This document shows, piece by piece, positions 42,281 through 51,031 of a stretch of DNA of 64,000 nt. This DNA comes from Thermaceae bacterium (GTDB lineage Bacteria; Deinococcota; Deinococci; Deinococcales; Thermaceae). Position numbers and translations under genes: made by a program. The DNA is taken from positions 1 through 64,000 of the forward strand of contig JADMIM010000003.1 in assembly GCA_015478585.1 (NCBI GenBank), read 5' to 3'. How positions within the stretch are numbered: position 1 is the first letter of the stretch; each line of letters starts with the position of its first letter. Under the pieces are notes generated by a model. It had not been told where the DNA came from. It searched no databases and saw nothing but the letters and a program-made list of their open reading frames with translations.

Positions 42281-42577
42281 CTATTTGAAGCTGACGCGCT
42301 TCTCGATTTTTGCCCATTCGGCATTGCCAATACGCTTGACCTTGGCCCGGAAATCCGCCGCGTTTTTGTAGGGGCGGTTTTTGATAATCTCGGCGGCGGT
42401 CTTGGGGCCAATTCCGGGGAGGGTCTCGAGTTGGGCCACCGTGGCGGTATTGACGTTGACCATGTTCATGGCTTGTACAACGGGGGTGGGTAACTGGGTG
42501 GGGTTGGCTTTTGGGGTAGCGGCCAGGGCGGTGACTGCCAGAGCAGCCACCATAGCTAGGGTTAGAGCGGTTTTCAT
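42281..42577 (-). CDS. Secreted helix-hairpin-helix protein, ComEA-like
   Basis: 98 residues. Signal peptide MKTALTLAMVAALAVTALA, then a helix-hairpin-helix domain VNVNTATVAQLETLPGIGP and KTAAEIIKNRPYKN. ComEA binds DNA in the periplasm during transformation, and Thermus relatives are highly competent. The usual comEC partner is not next to it. It is shorter than typical ComEA because the N-terminal oligomerisation part is missing. Confidence 0.8.
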   Translation of the reverse strand: MKTALTLAMVAALAVTALAATPKANPTQLPTPVVQAMNMVNVNTATVAQLETLPGIGPKTAAEIIKNRPYKNAADFRAKVKRIGNAEWAKIEKRVSFK

Positions 42578-42642
42578 GGATTTTCCCTTTGAATCAGGGC
42601 GCTATGCAATCCGTCCCCGAACGGGGTGAGTGTGCACTGCTC

Positions 42643-42671
42643 AGGTAAAGATAGGGTATGAAAAGGTAAAG
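42643..42671 (+). promoter_or_regulatory. Direct repeat AGGTAAAG spaced by two helical turns
   Basis: AGGTAAAG at 42643-42650 and 42664-42671 are exactly 21 bases apart, so they face the same side of the helix. An inverted, imperfect copy (CCTTTACTT) lies at 42700-42708 next to the start of the DUF4337 gene. The spacing is typical for a dimeric response regulator, which is inference. Confidence 0.45.
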
Positions 42672-42744
42672 ATCCGAAGCCACAAACCCCTTTGCCACAC
42701 CTTTACTTGGCGAGCCTAATGTGAGTATGCTCGAGGTATCACTT

Positions 42745-43344
42745 ATGCCCGAAGAATATGAAAACGTCGTGGAGAAGGCCGAAGAGCTGGTTCGGGAGCA
42801 GCATGCCGAGGCTGGTAGGGCACGCCCTTTGTGGTTGGACTGGTTAGCGGTGAGCACCGCGCTATTTGCGGTGCTGGCGGCGGTAGCCTCCTTGAAGGCC
42901 GGGGATAGTGCTAACGAAGCCCTGTATAAGTCCAACAGGGCGGTACTCTCTCAGGCCAGGGCCTCGGACACCTGGAATGAGTTTCAGGCCGATAGCCTCA
43001 AAAAGTACATGCAGACCAGCAACGCCACCACCCTTCAGGTGCTCAACGCTCCTGCCCCGACCATCCAAGCGGCCCAGCAAGAGGCCGCGCGGCGACAGGC
43101 CAAGCAAGACCAGCTCAAGGTAGAAGCCCAGCAGCGCGATATGGAAACCGCTATGCTGCTGCAAGAATCAGAGAGCCTATTGGCTCGGCATAGCCGCTAC
43201 GCGCTGGGCGTGACCTTGTTACAAGTAGCAATCGGGCTTTCCGCTATCGCCGCCTTGCTGCGTTTGCCAGGGGTATGGTGGATTAGCTTGCTGGCCGGTG
43301 GTAGCGCGATTGTGGCGGTGTTGTGGGGGTTTTTCAGTGCTTAG
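42745..43344 (+). CDS. DUF4337-like membrane protein
   Basis: 199 residues. A helix near residues 32-55 (WLAVSTALFAVLAAVASLKAG), the segment SNRAVLSQARASDTWNEFQA, a coiled region, and two C-terminal helices (YALGVTLLQVAIGLSAIAAL and ISLLAGGSAIVAVLWGFF). The order and the W-x-x-F-Q-A block match DUF4337. Its role is unknown. ATG 42745 was chosen for GAGGT nine bases before it; GTG 42721 is possible. The next gene overlaps by eight bases. Confidence 0.75.
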   Translation: MPEEYENVVEKAEELVREQHAEAGRARPLWLDWLAVSTALFAVLAAVASLKAGDSANEALYKSNRAVLSQARASDTWNEFQADSLKKYMQTSNATTLQVLNAPAPTIQAAQQEAARRQAKQDQLKVEAQQRDMETAMLLQESESLLARHSRYALGVTLLQVAIGLSAIAALLRLPGVWWISLLAGGSAIVAVLWGFFSA

Positions 43345-44008
43345 ATGGGTACATCTGCGGCGAAAACTGCTGGCAGGGTTCACCGCCGAGTCTTACTGGG
43401 CTGCGCGGGCAGCAGTGCTGGTAATTATCGTCCTACAACTCTTCTTGAGCGAGAAATATACCCTTGGCCCAAGCTGGCTGTTACCCAGCCTCGAGCTGGC
43501 CCTTTTGATTCCGCTCTCGTTGGTCTCGAGGATGCGTCCCCAAGCCGAGCAGTTCCAGCGCACGGCGGCTATTTTGCTCCTCGGACTGACCAACCTCGCC
43601 AATTTGTATTCCCTGGTCTATCTTGTAGAGTCGCTGCTGCATGGCAGTAAGGCCACTGGGGTAGCGCTATTGGTCAATGCGCTCAACATTTGGTTTACCA
43701 ATGTGATAATTTTTGCCCTGTGGTATTGGGAACTCGACCGTGGTGGCCCCCTGCGCCGCCGCCAGCACCAATCCCACAAGCCCGACTTTTTTTTCCCCCA
43801 AATGACCAACCCTGAATTGGCCCATCCCAACTGGCGGCCCGGCTTCGTAGATTATTTGTTCGTGGCCTTCACCAATGCTACCGCCTTTAGCCCCACCGAC
43901 ACCCTACCCCTCAGTGCTGGGGCCAAACTGCTGATGATGGTTCAGTCGGCGATATCCCTGCTCACGGTGGCTCTGGTAGCCGCAAGAGCAGTGAACATCT
44001 TGTCCTGA
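43337..44008 (+). CDS. DUF1345-like membrane protein
   Basis: 223 residues from a GTG overlapping the DUF4337 stop. Five or so membrane helices: AARAAVLVIIVLQLFL, LELALLIPLSLVS, AAILLLGLTNLANLYSLVYL, NALNIWFTNVIIFALWYWEL, and a C-terminal one. The stretch FVAFTNATAFSPTDTLPLS is typical of DUF1345-type proteins, which resemble the pore region of ion channels. Function unknown; co-transcribed with DUF4337. Confidence 0.7.
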   Translation: MLRWVHLRRKLLAGFTAESYWAARAAVLVIIVLQLFLSEKYTLGPSWLLPSLELALLIPLSLVSRMRPQAEQFQRTAAILLLGLTNLANLYSLVYLVESLLHGSKATGVALLVNALNIWFTNVIIFALWYWELDRGGPLRRRQHQSHKPDFFFPQMTNPELAHPNWRPGFVDYLFVAFTNATAFSPTDTLPLSAGAKLLMMVQSAISLLTVALVAARAVNILS

Positions 44009-44111
44009 ATAACAGGATTCTGCTCTAGGGTTGATACAGAGGCGGTTTGTGAACCCCCCAGTTTCCCAAGCCAAAACCCCCGCTTCCGCTCGAGCGATCT
44101 CCCCCAGAGTT

Positions 44112-45341
44112 CTATCGCACTCCCCGAACTCTCGAGACAAATAGCGTTCCCAGCAGAAAAAACGTCACCGCGATGGCGAATAAAAGAGGGTAGCCTCCGT
44201 TGGGGGTGGCCCGGTTGCCCGCGTCCAGCACTTGCCCGAAAAGCCCCTGGAAAAGCTGAGGAAACACCAGCGCCACGTGCCAGATGCCCATGTCGCGGGC
44301 GTGCTTGGTCTCGTCGGGCAGTACCGAGGTTGCCAGCGCCCAGTCCACGCTGATATACGCCCCATAGCCCAGGCCAAAAACCAGAGCTACCACGACGGCC
44401 AGTACAAACGAATGGGTCAGGGCAAAGCCCAGGGCCGCCAGTGCAGTAAAGGCTCCGGCAAAGTAGATTACTGGCTTTTTGCCCACTTTATCCGACAGCC
44501 GTCCAGCCAGAATGGCGGTGAGTGCTGCCGTCACCGAGAGCAGCATCAAGACCGCTGCCAGCGCCAGCGATGCACTGGGAATTTTGAGTGGCCCTAGCTG
44601 AAAGGTTCCGATCACATCGCGCAGGTAAAACAGCAAAAAGGGCTGTACCGCGAAGCGCCCCGACTCCACGAAAGCCCTGGTCAGGAAGACCCAGCGAAAG
44701 TTGTAATACTGGCGCTGGAAGTATATCCGTAGGTCGAGTTGGCTCTGGGAGTCTCGAGGGACACCGGGCTCCCTCACGAAGCGCACGGTAATTAGCGTAA
44801 CCACTGCCAACACTACGATAATCGCCAGAAACTGCCCCTCGCGGTTGCCCCCTAAGGCAAAGGCCGCCAGGCCACCGGCAATCTGGCTGGTGAGCTGAAA
44901 GAAACCCATAGCCCCACTTGCTGCGCCCCGCTGCTCCTGCGGAACCACGTCGGGGATGAGGGCGGTATAGGGACTGCTGGCTAGAGAGTTGCCCAGTTGC
45001 ACCAGAAAATAGCCCACCGCGTAGACCCAGTAGCCCGGTGCGAGTAGCATCACCAGCAGCCCTAGGATATTGATGGCTGTACCCCACAGCAAGAAAGGCA
45101 TTCGCTGGCCCAGCCGATCCGACCACATGCCGATAAACGGTGGCAAGAGTAGGGGAACCAGGGCCAAGGTTCCGGCCAGCCACCCCAAGTAGGCTCCTTT
45201 GTTAGCCTCTCCCACGAAACGCTGCACGTCGGCGGGCATCAGGATGGGCAGCAATAAAAACCAGTGAAAGGAAAAACCAAACCAATAGGCCGACAGGGGG
45301 AAAAACCGCAGGAGTCGGCTCGAGCCGCTAGATGAGGTCAT
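44112..45341 (-). CDS. Major facilitator superfamily transporter (SLC45/sugar-type)
   Basis: 409 residues with 12 predicted helices. GMWSDRLGQRMPFLLWGTAI is the MFS loop 2-3 motif, and GRLSDKVGKKPVIYFAGAF is its mirror in the second half. The N-terminal YWFGFSFHWFLLLPILMP and SLASSPYTALIPDVVP are common in SLC45-like/sucrose-type members. The substrate is unknown. A TATACT box ends only seven bases before the ATG, so the message is probably leaderless. Confidence 0.8.
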   Translation of the reverse strand: MTSSSGSSRLLRFFPLSAYWFGFSFHWFLLLPILMPADVQRFVGEANKGAYLGWLAGTLALVPLLLPPFIGMWSDRLGQRMPFLLWGTAINILGLLVMLLAPGYWVYAVGYFLVQLGNSLASSPYTALIPDVVPQEQRGAASGAMGFFQLTSQIAGGLAAFALGGNREGQFLAIIVVLAVVTLITVRFVREPGVPRDSQSQLDLRIYFQRQYYNFRWVFLTRAFVESGRFAVQPFLLFYLRDVIGTFQLGPLKIPSASLALAAVLMLLSVTAALTAILAGRLSDKVGKKPVIYFAGAFTALAALGFALTHSFVLAVVVALVFGLGYGAYISVDWALATSVLPDETKHARDMGIWHVALVFPQLFQGLFGQVLDAGNRATPNGGYPLLFAIAVTFFLLGTLFVSRVRGVR

Positions 45342-45348
45342 TGCTAAG

Positions 45349-45354
45349 AGTATA
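45349..45354 (-). promoter_or_regulatory. -10 box abutting the MFS start codon
   Basis: TATACT on the minus strand, followed by seven bases and then ATG. Transcription would start about at the ATG. No ribosome site precedes the gene. Confidence 0.45.
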
Positions 45355-45474
45355 GATGGATTACAGATTGACAGCTTTCCGCATTTGCACTCCGGGAGGG
45401 GAGCGCGACATCTTGTGCCTATCGTGAATTACGGTAGGGAATATTGGCGGGGAATGCTGTGAGCAGGGAACCGC

Positions 45475-45579
45475 GATAACAAACTTGTCGTAGAACTCCC
45501 CTGCTCCCTTTGGTCAGGGCGACTTTGGACGAAGCCACCCCGGAGACCCTGAAGTGAGGTGGGTATGGGGTTTGTTATC
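45475..45579. repeat. 105-bp segment with 10-bp inverted ends, fused to an element A terminus
   Basis: GATAACAAAC (45475-45484) is perfectly complementary to GTTTGTTATC (45570-45579). The left end overlaps the word GAACCGCGATAA, which is a terminus of element A. Inside are CTCCCTTTGGTC and an imperfect hairpin. It ends eight bases before the pilT stop codon. Confidence 0.4.
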
Positions 45580-45587
45580 TGGCTAAT

Positions 45588-46700
45588 CTACCGCCGAGCG
45601 CTGGAAGCAGGCTGAGTATTCCCTTGCTGGGCTCCGGCTCCAGATAGACGGGCGAACTCTTTCTGATCCACAGAGCGCGACATGCCCATCTCGTAACTGA
45701 TCAGCTTGCGCTTGTACATATCGGCCAAATAGGCATCCATGGTGATCATGCCGTACTGGCCGCCGGTCTGAATCACCGAGACGAGCTGGTGGCTCTTGCC
45801 CTCGCGGATCAAAGCACGCACTGCGGGGGTGGCAATCATCAGCTCGTAAGCCATCACCCGGCCCCCACCAAAGCTTTTGGGCATGAGTTGCTGGGTGAGC
45901 ACCGCAACCAAGTTGTTGGAAAGCTGTACCCGCACCTGTTCCTGCTGGGCCTCGGGGAACACGTCAATAATGCGGTCAATGGTCTCGGGAGCGCTGTTGG
46001 TATGCAGGGTGCCCATCACCAAGTGGCCGGTTTCGGCAGCGGTAATAGCCGCAGAGATGGTTTCATAGTCGCGCATCTCGCCCACCAGAATCACATCGGG
46101 AGCCTGGCGCAATACCGAACGCAGGGCCTTCTGAAAGCCGTGGGTGTCCTGTCCAATCTCGCGCTGGTTGATGATGGAGGACTTGTGACGGTGAAAAAAC
46201 TCGATGGGGTCTTCGATGGTGACAATGTGCGAGCGTTTGCGCTCGTTGATGTAGTCAATCATCGAGGCCAGCGTGGTGGACTTGCCCGAGCCAGTCGGCC
46301 CGGTGACCAGCACCAGCCCTCGAGGGTTGAGGGCGATTTCGGCGATGTTTTTGGGCAGGCCCAACTCCTCGAAACTCTTCACCGTACTGGGCACTACCCG
46401 CAAGACTCCGCCCACGCTGCCACGCTGCAAGAAGATATTGACCCGAAAGCGCCCCTTGCCCGGTAGGCTGAAGGAGAAGTCCAGTTCTTTTTCCTCTTCA
46501 AAAACCCGCTGCTGTTTTTCGTCCATCAGCGCGTAGGTCAAGCGGCGGGTTTCCTGCGGGGTGAGGGCCTCGTACTCGGTAGGGTGAAACTCCCCATCAA
46601 TTTTGATCATCGGCGGCAGGCCCACCGTGACTACCAAGTCGGATGAACCCCGGTCTACGGCCAGGTTGAGCAAATCCACAATATCGGGTGCTTTGGTCAT
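45588..46700 (-). CDS. pilT: Type IV pilus retraction ATPase PilT
   Basis: 370 residues. Walker A GPTGSGKSTTLASM near residue 137, Asp box IVTIEDPIEFFH, Walker B VILVGEMRDYET, His box GTLHTNSAPETI, and the PilT-specific C-terminal AIRQLI-like stretch ALIREGKSHQ. It powers pilus retraction, twitching and DNA uptake from the cytoplasmic face. The C-terminal tail of about 25 residues (ARLSGAGAQQGNTQPASSAR) is low-complexity. pilF lies upstream on the same strand. Confidence 0.95.
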   Translation of the reverse strand: MTKAPDIVDLLNLAVDRGSSDLVVTVGLPPMIKIDGEFHPTEYEALTPQETRRLTYALMDEKQQRVFEEEKELDFSFSLPGKGRFRVNIFLQRGSVGGVLRVVPSTVKSFEELGLPKNIAEIALNPRGLVLVTGPTGSGKSTTLASMIDYINERKRSHIVTIEDPIEFFHRHKSSIINQREIGQDTHGFQKALRSVLRQAPDVILVGEMRDYETISAAITAAETGHLVMGTLHTNSAPETIDRIIDVFPEAQQEQVRVQLSNNLVAVLTQQLMPKSFGGGRVMAYELMIATPAVRALIREGKSHQLVSVIQTGGQYGMITMDAYLADMYKRKLISYEMGMSRSVDQKEFARLSGAGAQQGNTQPASSARR

Positions 46701-46816
46701 GAAGCCTCCAGTTATGCCAAGGATACGCGGTAGTGCGGGCGCAGGGGGGTCATATTTGGCGTTGATTGCAAAAGCGCAGAGGGCGGAGTGCTAAAGGCTG
46801 GTTTGGGTGCTGGGCT

Positions 46817-49474
46817 TTACTCGCTCGTCCGGGCCATCACTTCTTCCAGCGTGGTCAACCCCTGGAAAGCCTTCTGGATCCCATCTTCGCGCAGGGTCTT
46901 CATGCCCAGGGTGCGGGAGATTTCCTTGATTTGCGTAGCCGACTGCCCTTCCACAATCGCCCGCCGGATTTCGTCGTCGAGGGCCATTAGTTCGTGGATG
47001 GCGGCGCGGCCCCGGTATCCCGAGCCGTTGCACTTATCGCAGCCGGTACCTTTGTAAAGCACTTTGCCACGGGTGTCCTCCTTGGACATCCCCAGGCGGC
47101 GCAGCACGGTGGGGTCGGCCTCTACCTCGATCTTGCAGCTATCGCAGATTTTGCGCACCAGGCGCTGGGCCAGCACGCCCACCAGGGCAGCCGAGATGTT
47201 GAAGAGTTCCACACCCATCTCGTCGAGGCGGGTCACGGCTCCGGCGGCATCGTTGGTGTGTAGGGTGGCAATGACCAAGTGGCCGGTGAGGGCGGCTTCG
47301 GTGGCGATTTTGGCGGTCTCGGAGTCGCGGATCTCACCGACCATGATGATGTCGGGGTCTTGGCGCAGGAAGCTACGCAAGGCCCTGGCGAAGGTAAGGC
47401 CCGCCTGCGGATTCACTTGGGTCTGGTTGATGCCGGGAATCTCGTACTCCACCGGGTCTTCGACGGTGGTGGTGTTCTTGTCGGGGGTGGCGATTCGCTT
47501 TAAGACCGAGAAGGTGGTGAAGGATTTGCCCGAACCCGTAGGGCCGGTAATCAAGAAGATACCGTAGGGCTTGGCGATCACGTCCTCGAAGCGCTGGAAG
47601 ATTTCCGGAGCGAAGCCCAGTTGCTCAATCTCCGGGATATCGGCAGCCTTGCGCAGCAAGCGCATGACGATTTTCTCGCCGTAGACGGTGGGCAGCGTGG
47701 AAAGACGCAAGTCCAGGTCAATTGAACGGTCTTTATAGCGCACGCGACCGTCTTGGGGCAGGCGGCGCTCGGCGATGTCGAGGTTAGCCATGATCTTCAC
47801 GCGGCTGGCGACGGCGGGGCCTGCGCCTTTGGGGAGGCGCATATATTCGCGCAGGTTGCCGTCAATGCGGGTGCGTACCAAAATATCGGTCTGGCGCGGC
47901 TCGATGTGGATGTCCGAGGCTTCTTGCAGGAAAGCTTCGCGGATGATGGAGTTGACCAGCTTGACCACGGCGTTGTCGTCGAGGGCACTGGTATCCACGG
48001 CAACTTCGTCTTTTCGCTTGTTTTCAAACTCGCGTGCAAGTTCTTCCACGCCGGACTGGCTGCCGTAGAAGCGCTCGATCAGCTTGGTGATCTGGCTCTC
48101 GGCGGCGACGGCAGGCATCACCTCGCGCTTGGTGATCATCTTGAGGTCGTCCACCGCCAAGATGTTGCGTGGGTCTTTCATCAAGACCACCAAAGTATTG
48201 CCCTCGAGGTGGTGCGGGATTACCGTGTAGCGCCGCACTGTGGCCTCAGGGACGATCATCAGCACCGAGGGGTCGAGGGGGGAGTCGTTGGGGTCTATGT
48301 AGGGGTAGCCGAGTTGGGTGGCGAGGCTCTTGGCCAGCATCTCCGGCTTGATTTTGCCGGACTGCACCAGGGTGTCCTCGAGCCGTCCGCCGCCCTGGCG
48401 CTGTCTCAAGAGGGCATCTTCCACGTCTTGGGCGCTGACATAGCCGAGTTCGACCAACACCTCGCCCAAGGGGCGGGTCTTGCCCATGCGGCGCTGTACG
48501 CTGAGGGCATCCTGCAAGGCCGCGCGGCCCAGCTTGCCCTCTTGTACCAGGGCTTCGCCCAGGCGGCTTTTCTCGGGGTAAATTTTGCTGAACAAATCCT
48601 CCCAGTTTTTGGGGGTGGTCAGGACGAAACGGGTGGGGCGTTCGACGAGCTGGGCCAGGGCCTTGCGGTGGCGTGGGTCGGCCAGCATAATCAGCAGACT
48701 TTGCCCTTCCTGGCGCAGGGGAACCGCCTGATAGCGCAGGGCATCCGAGCGCAGCAGTATGGCCGAAATTTCGGGTTGAATTTCCAGGTCGCTCTGGTCG
48801 GGTTTGAACTCCAGGCCCGCCTGCTCGGCCAGCGCTCGCAAAATGTCCTCTTCCGAGACCCCAAACTTGGCGACCAGGATGCGTCCGAGCAACTCACCGG
48901 TTTTCTCCTGGTCTACCAGAGCCGCCTCGAGGTTGTCCTTGCTGACTAAACCCTTGTTCACCAAAATTTCGCCGAGCTGCATCTCGCCGGGGGAGGCCGC
49001 AGTAGGGGGGGTAGGTATGGTCAAGCCTAACTCGGGATAGTGCAGGGCCAGGGCGTAGGCGAAGCTGCTACGGGTGGTCTGGTAAGGCTCGATAATCTGA
49101 CCCGTGAGGTCTTCGAGTTCTTCCAGGATGAGGTTGTCCAGCGGGTTCAAGAGGGCCACTCGCAGCGAGCCACCCTCGAGGCTGAAGGGGATAGCCCCCA
49201 GGTCTCGAGCCCGTTCGGCGGGCACCAGGGCTTTGGCTTCGGGGGCAATTTCCAGACCCACCAGCTCCACCAGCGGAACCCCGAAAGTCTCTTCGATGGC
49301 CTGAGCGATACGGCGTTCGGAGAGCATTCCCAGCTCGACTACGATATCGCCGAGGTTGCCCCCCACCTCGCGGTGCTGCTCCAGCGCTCGCTGTAACTCC
49401 TCATCGCCCAACAGGCCCATGTCCAGAAGGGCTGCCCCCAGCCGCTTGTCCCCGATGGTCAAAACATTTGCCAT
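46817..49474 (-). CDS. pilF: Type IV pilus assembly ATPase PilF/PilB with extended N-terminus
   Basis: 885 residues. Three GspE-N/MshEN-like modules in the first 470 residues each start with a pattern like LGAALLDMGLLGDEELQRAL, LGEILVNKGLVSKDNLEAAL and LGEALVQEGKLGRAALQDAL. This is the Thermus PilF design; such modules bind cyclic di-GMP. The ATPase domain has GPTGSGKSFTTFS and TVEDPVEYEIPG. A zinc-type tetracysteine is formed by CDSCK and CDKCNGSG. It drives pilus growth and DNA uptake. ATG 49474 was chosen for GGAGG nine bases upstream; a TTG at 49480 is less likely. Confidence 0.95.
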   Translation of the reverse strand: MANVLTIGDKRLGAALLDMGLLGDEELQRALEQHREVGGNLGDIVVELGMLSERRIAQAIEETFGVPLVELVGLEIAPEAKALVPAERARDLGAIPFSLEGGSLRVALLNPLDNLILEELEDLTGQIIEPYQTTRSSFAYALALHYPELGLTIPTPPTAASPGEMQLGEILVNKGLVSKDNLEAALVDQEKTGELLGRILVAKFGVSEEDILRALAEQAGLEFKPDQSDLEIQPEISAILLRSDALRYQAVPLRQEGQSLLIMLADPRHRKALAQLVERPTRFVLTTPKNWEDLFSKIYPEKSRLGEALVQEGKLGRAALQDALSVQRRMGKTRPLGEVLVELGYVSAQDVEDALLRQRQGGGRLEDTLVQSGKIKPEMLAKSLATQLGYPYIDPNDSPLDPSVLMIVPEATVRRYTVIPHHLEGNTLVVLMKDPRNILAVDDLKMITKREVMPAVAAESQITKLIERFYGSQSGVEELAREFENKRKDEVAVDTSALDDNAVVKLVNSIIREAFLQEASDIHIEPRQTDILVRTRIDGNLREYMRLPKGAGPAVASRVKIMANLDIAERRLPQDGRVRYKDRSIDLDLRLSTLPTVYGEKIVMRLLRKAADIPEIEQLGFAPEIFQRFEDVIAKPYGIFLITGPTGSGKSFTTFSVLKRIATPDKNTTTVEDPVEYEIPGINQTQVNPQAGLTFARALRSFLRQDPDIIMVGEIRDSETAKIATEAALTGHLVIATLHTNDAAGAVTRLDEMGVELFNISAALVGVLAQRLVRKICDSCKIEVEADPTVLRRLGMSKEDTRGKVLYKGTGCDKCNGSGYRGRAAIHELMALDDEIRRAIVEGQSATQIKEISRTLGMKTLREDGIQKAFQGLTTLEEVMARTSE

Positions 49475-49582
49475 TGGCAAAATCCTCCGTTCCAGTTTGG
49501 CCTAGCAGTAAGTCCCGGAGCAGCCTGCTCCGGTTGAGCGGGTGAAGTTCTAAAGGTGGGGTTCATAAGCCAGTTCCTCAGG

Positions 49583-50056
49583 TTAGCGCCCTAAAACCAG
49601 GGCCTCGAGCTTGCGCACCAGCCGGGTGTACATCATCTCGCCGGGCGATAGGGGAGAAACCAAAACGGTATAGGCCCCCACCAGATTTCCTCCCAGCACG
49701 TCGGTAAAAATCTGGTCCCCCACCACGGCGACTTCCTCGGGGTGCAGCTCGAGCTGTTGGATGGCGGCCCGAAAGCCAAACCAGGGCTTGCCCGCTGGGC
49801 CAAACCCCCAGATACCCAGCTTGTCACACCAATAGCGCACCCGGCTGGGTGTGGCGTTGGAAACCAGCATGGCCTCGATACCGGCTTGCTTGAGTGTCCA
49901 GAGCCACTCGAGCATCCCCACCGGAGGTTCGCCGTAGGTTTTGTAGGGCACCAAGGTGTTGTCCAAGTCCAGCAATACCGCCCGCAAACCACGTTCCATG
50001 AGCCAGCCTGGGGTGAGTTCGGTGACGGACTGGAGTTGGGCCTTGGGTCTGAGCAC
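49583..50056 (-). CDS. YqeG-family HAD phosphatase
   Basis: 157 residues from a GTG. LLDLDNTLVPY holds the nucleophile Asp of the HAD superfamily (DxDxT), VSNATPSRVRYW the second motif, and VAVVGDQIFTDVLGGN the acidic motif. YqeG-type proteins are HAD IIIA phosphatases, some acting on phosphatidylglycerophosphate. No other phospholipid gene is adjacent, so the substrate is unclear. Confidence 0.87.
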   Translation of the reverse strand: MLRPKAQLQSVTELTPGWLMERGLRAVLLDLDNTLVPYKTYGEPPVGMLEWLWTLKQAGIEAMLVSNATPSRVRYWCDKLGIWGFGPAGKPWFGFRAAIQQLELHPEEVAVVGDQIFTDVLGGNLVGAYTVLVSPLSPGEMMYTRLVRKLEALVLGR

Positions 50057-50144
50057 CTTTATAGTCTAGCGAAACTTGGTGGTAAGGATTGGGTTATTTA
50101 AGTAACGCTCTAGGCCGAGGTTAGCCAGTTATCATCTACCAAAC

Positions 50145-50166
50145 CTCCTTGCCTCGAGGCAAGGAG
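50145..50166. terminator. Palindromic hairpin after the laccase-domain gene
   Basis: CTCCTTGCC and GGCAAGGAG flank TCGA, forming a perfect 22-base palindrome with CTCGAG at its centre. On the minus strand it is followed by GTTTGG, so the transcript ending there is only weakly U-rich. Confidence 0.5.
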
Positions 50167-50204
50167 CTGTCTGGGATGATATAATTGGCATCTAGATAAC
50201 AGAG

Positions 50205-50951
50205 TCAGAAGCTGGAGGTGGGAAGCTGAATCAAGGCCCACATTCGCCCGGTCTGACCCCGGTCGCGGCGGTGCGAGAAGAAGCGAGGGTCGGCGTAGGT
50301 GCAAGCTCCCAGTGCCCAGTAATGCTCAATCCCGGCGCGGCGAGCTTGTTGCTGCAATGCCCCGGCTAGCTCGAGCAGATATTTGCCTTCCTGGGCAGGG
50401 TCGGGCCGATAGATAGGAGCCTGGGGGGAGCCGGTCAACCCAGCCTCGCAGAAGTGTTCGATGACCTCTGGCCCGACCTGGAATCTCGGCCCGCTGATGC
50501 CGGGGCCAAGGGCCACCCGCACGTCTTGGAGGTGGCTGCCGTAGTGCTGCTGCATCTGCTCGAGTGCCCTGGGCAAGATGCCCGCTACCACCCCACGCCA
50601 GCCTGCGTGCAGGGCTCCGACTACCTGCCGCACCGGGTCGTGCAGCAAAACCGGATAACAGTCGGCGACCCCCACCCGCAGCAGCAAACCCGGCGTGTTG
50701 GTAAGCAGACCGTCCCCCTGCCAGACCCCCGGCCCGGCTACCGGGTGGACGATATTCCCGTGGAGCTGGTCGAGCAGGGCCACCGGCGGATAGCCGAACT
50801 GCTCCAGCACCCGCCGCTGATTCTCTTTCACCCGCTCGAGGTCGTCGCCGCTGGACACTGCTAAGTTCAGGCTGTGATAAGGCCCTTCTGAAACCCCCCC
50901 TTCGCGGGTGGTAAAGCCGTGAGGGACACTGAGCAGGGCAGAGGTTAGCAC
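50205..50951 (-). CDS. Laccase-domain purine nucleoside phosphorylase (PgeF/YfiH, polyphenol oxidase family)
   Basis: 248 residues. LLSVPHGFTTREGGVSEGPY opens the domain; zinc/copper ligands appear in LLDQLHGNIVH, VGVADCYPVLL, and GALHAGWRGVV; the C-terminal FFSHRRDRGQTGRM is the standard ending. The family acts on nucleosides or edits peptidoglycan precursors. A GTG at 50951 was chosen: a TATACA box ends nine bases before it. A TTG at 51020 in frame would leave only 11 bases to the divergent gene. Confidence 0.85.
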   Translation of the reverse strand: MLTSALLSVPHGFTTREGGVSEGPYHSLNLAVSSGDDLERVKENQRRVLEQFGYPPVALLDQLHGNIVHPVAGPGVWQGDGLLTNTPGLLLRVGVADCYPVLLHDPVRQVVGALHAGWRGVVAGILPRALEQMQQHYGSHLQDVRVALGPGISGPRFQVGPEVIEHFCEAGLTGSPQAPIYRPDPAQEGKYLLELAGALQQQARRAGIEHYWALGACTYADPRFFSHRRDRGQTGRMWALIQLPTSSF

Positions 50952-51031
50952 GCTCGAGAGTGTATATCGGCCCAGATGAGGATGGGAAGGTTTCAGGCTG
51001 AACTCATACAAGTAGGGCAAGCTGGGGCTTT

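Noticed and set aside
47753-48949. A 398-codon open frame on the plus strand opposite pilF
   Set aside because: It is antisense to a highly conserved ATPase, has no ribosome site or recognisable motif, and is explained by high GC.
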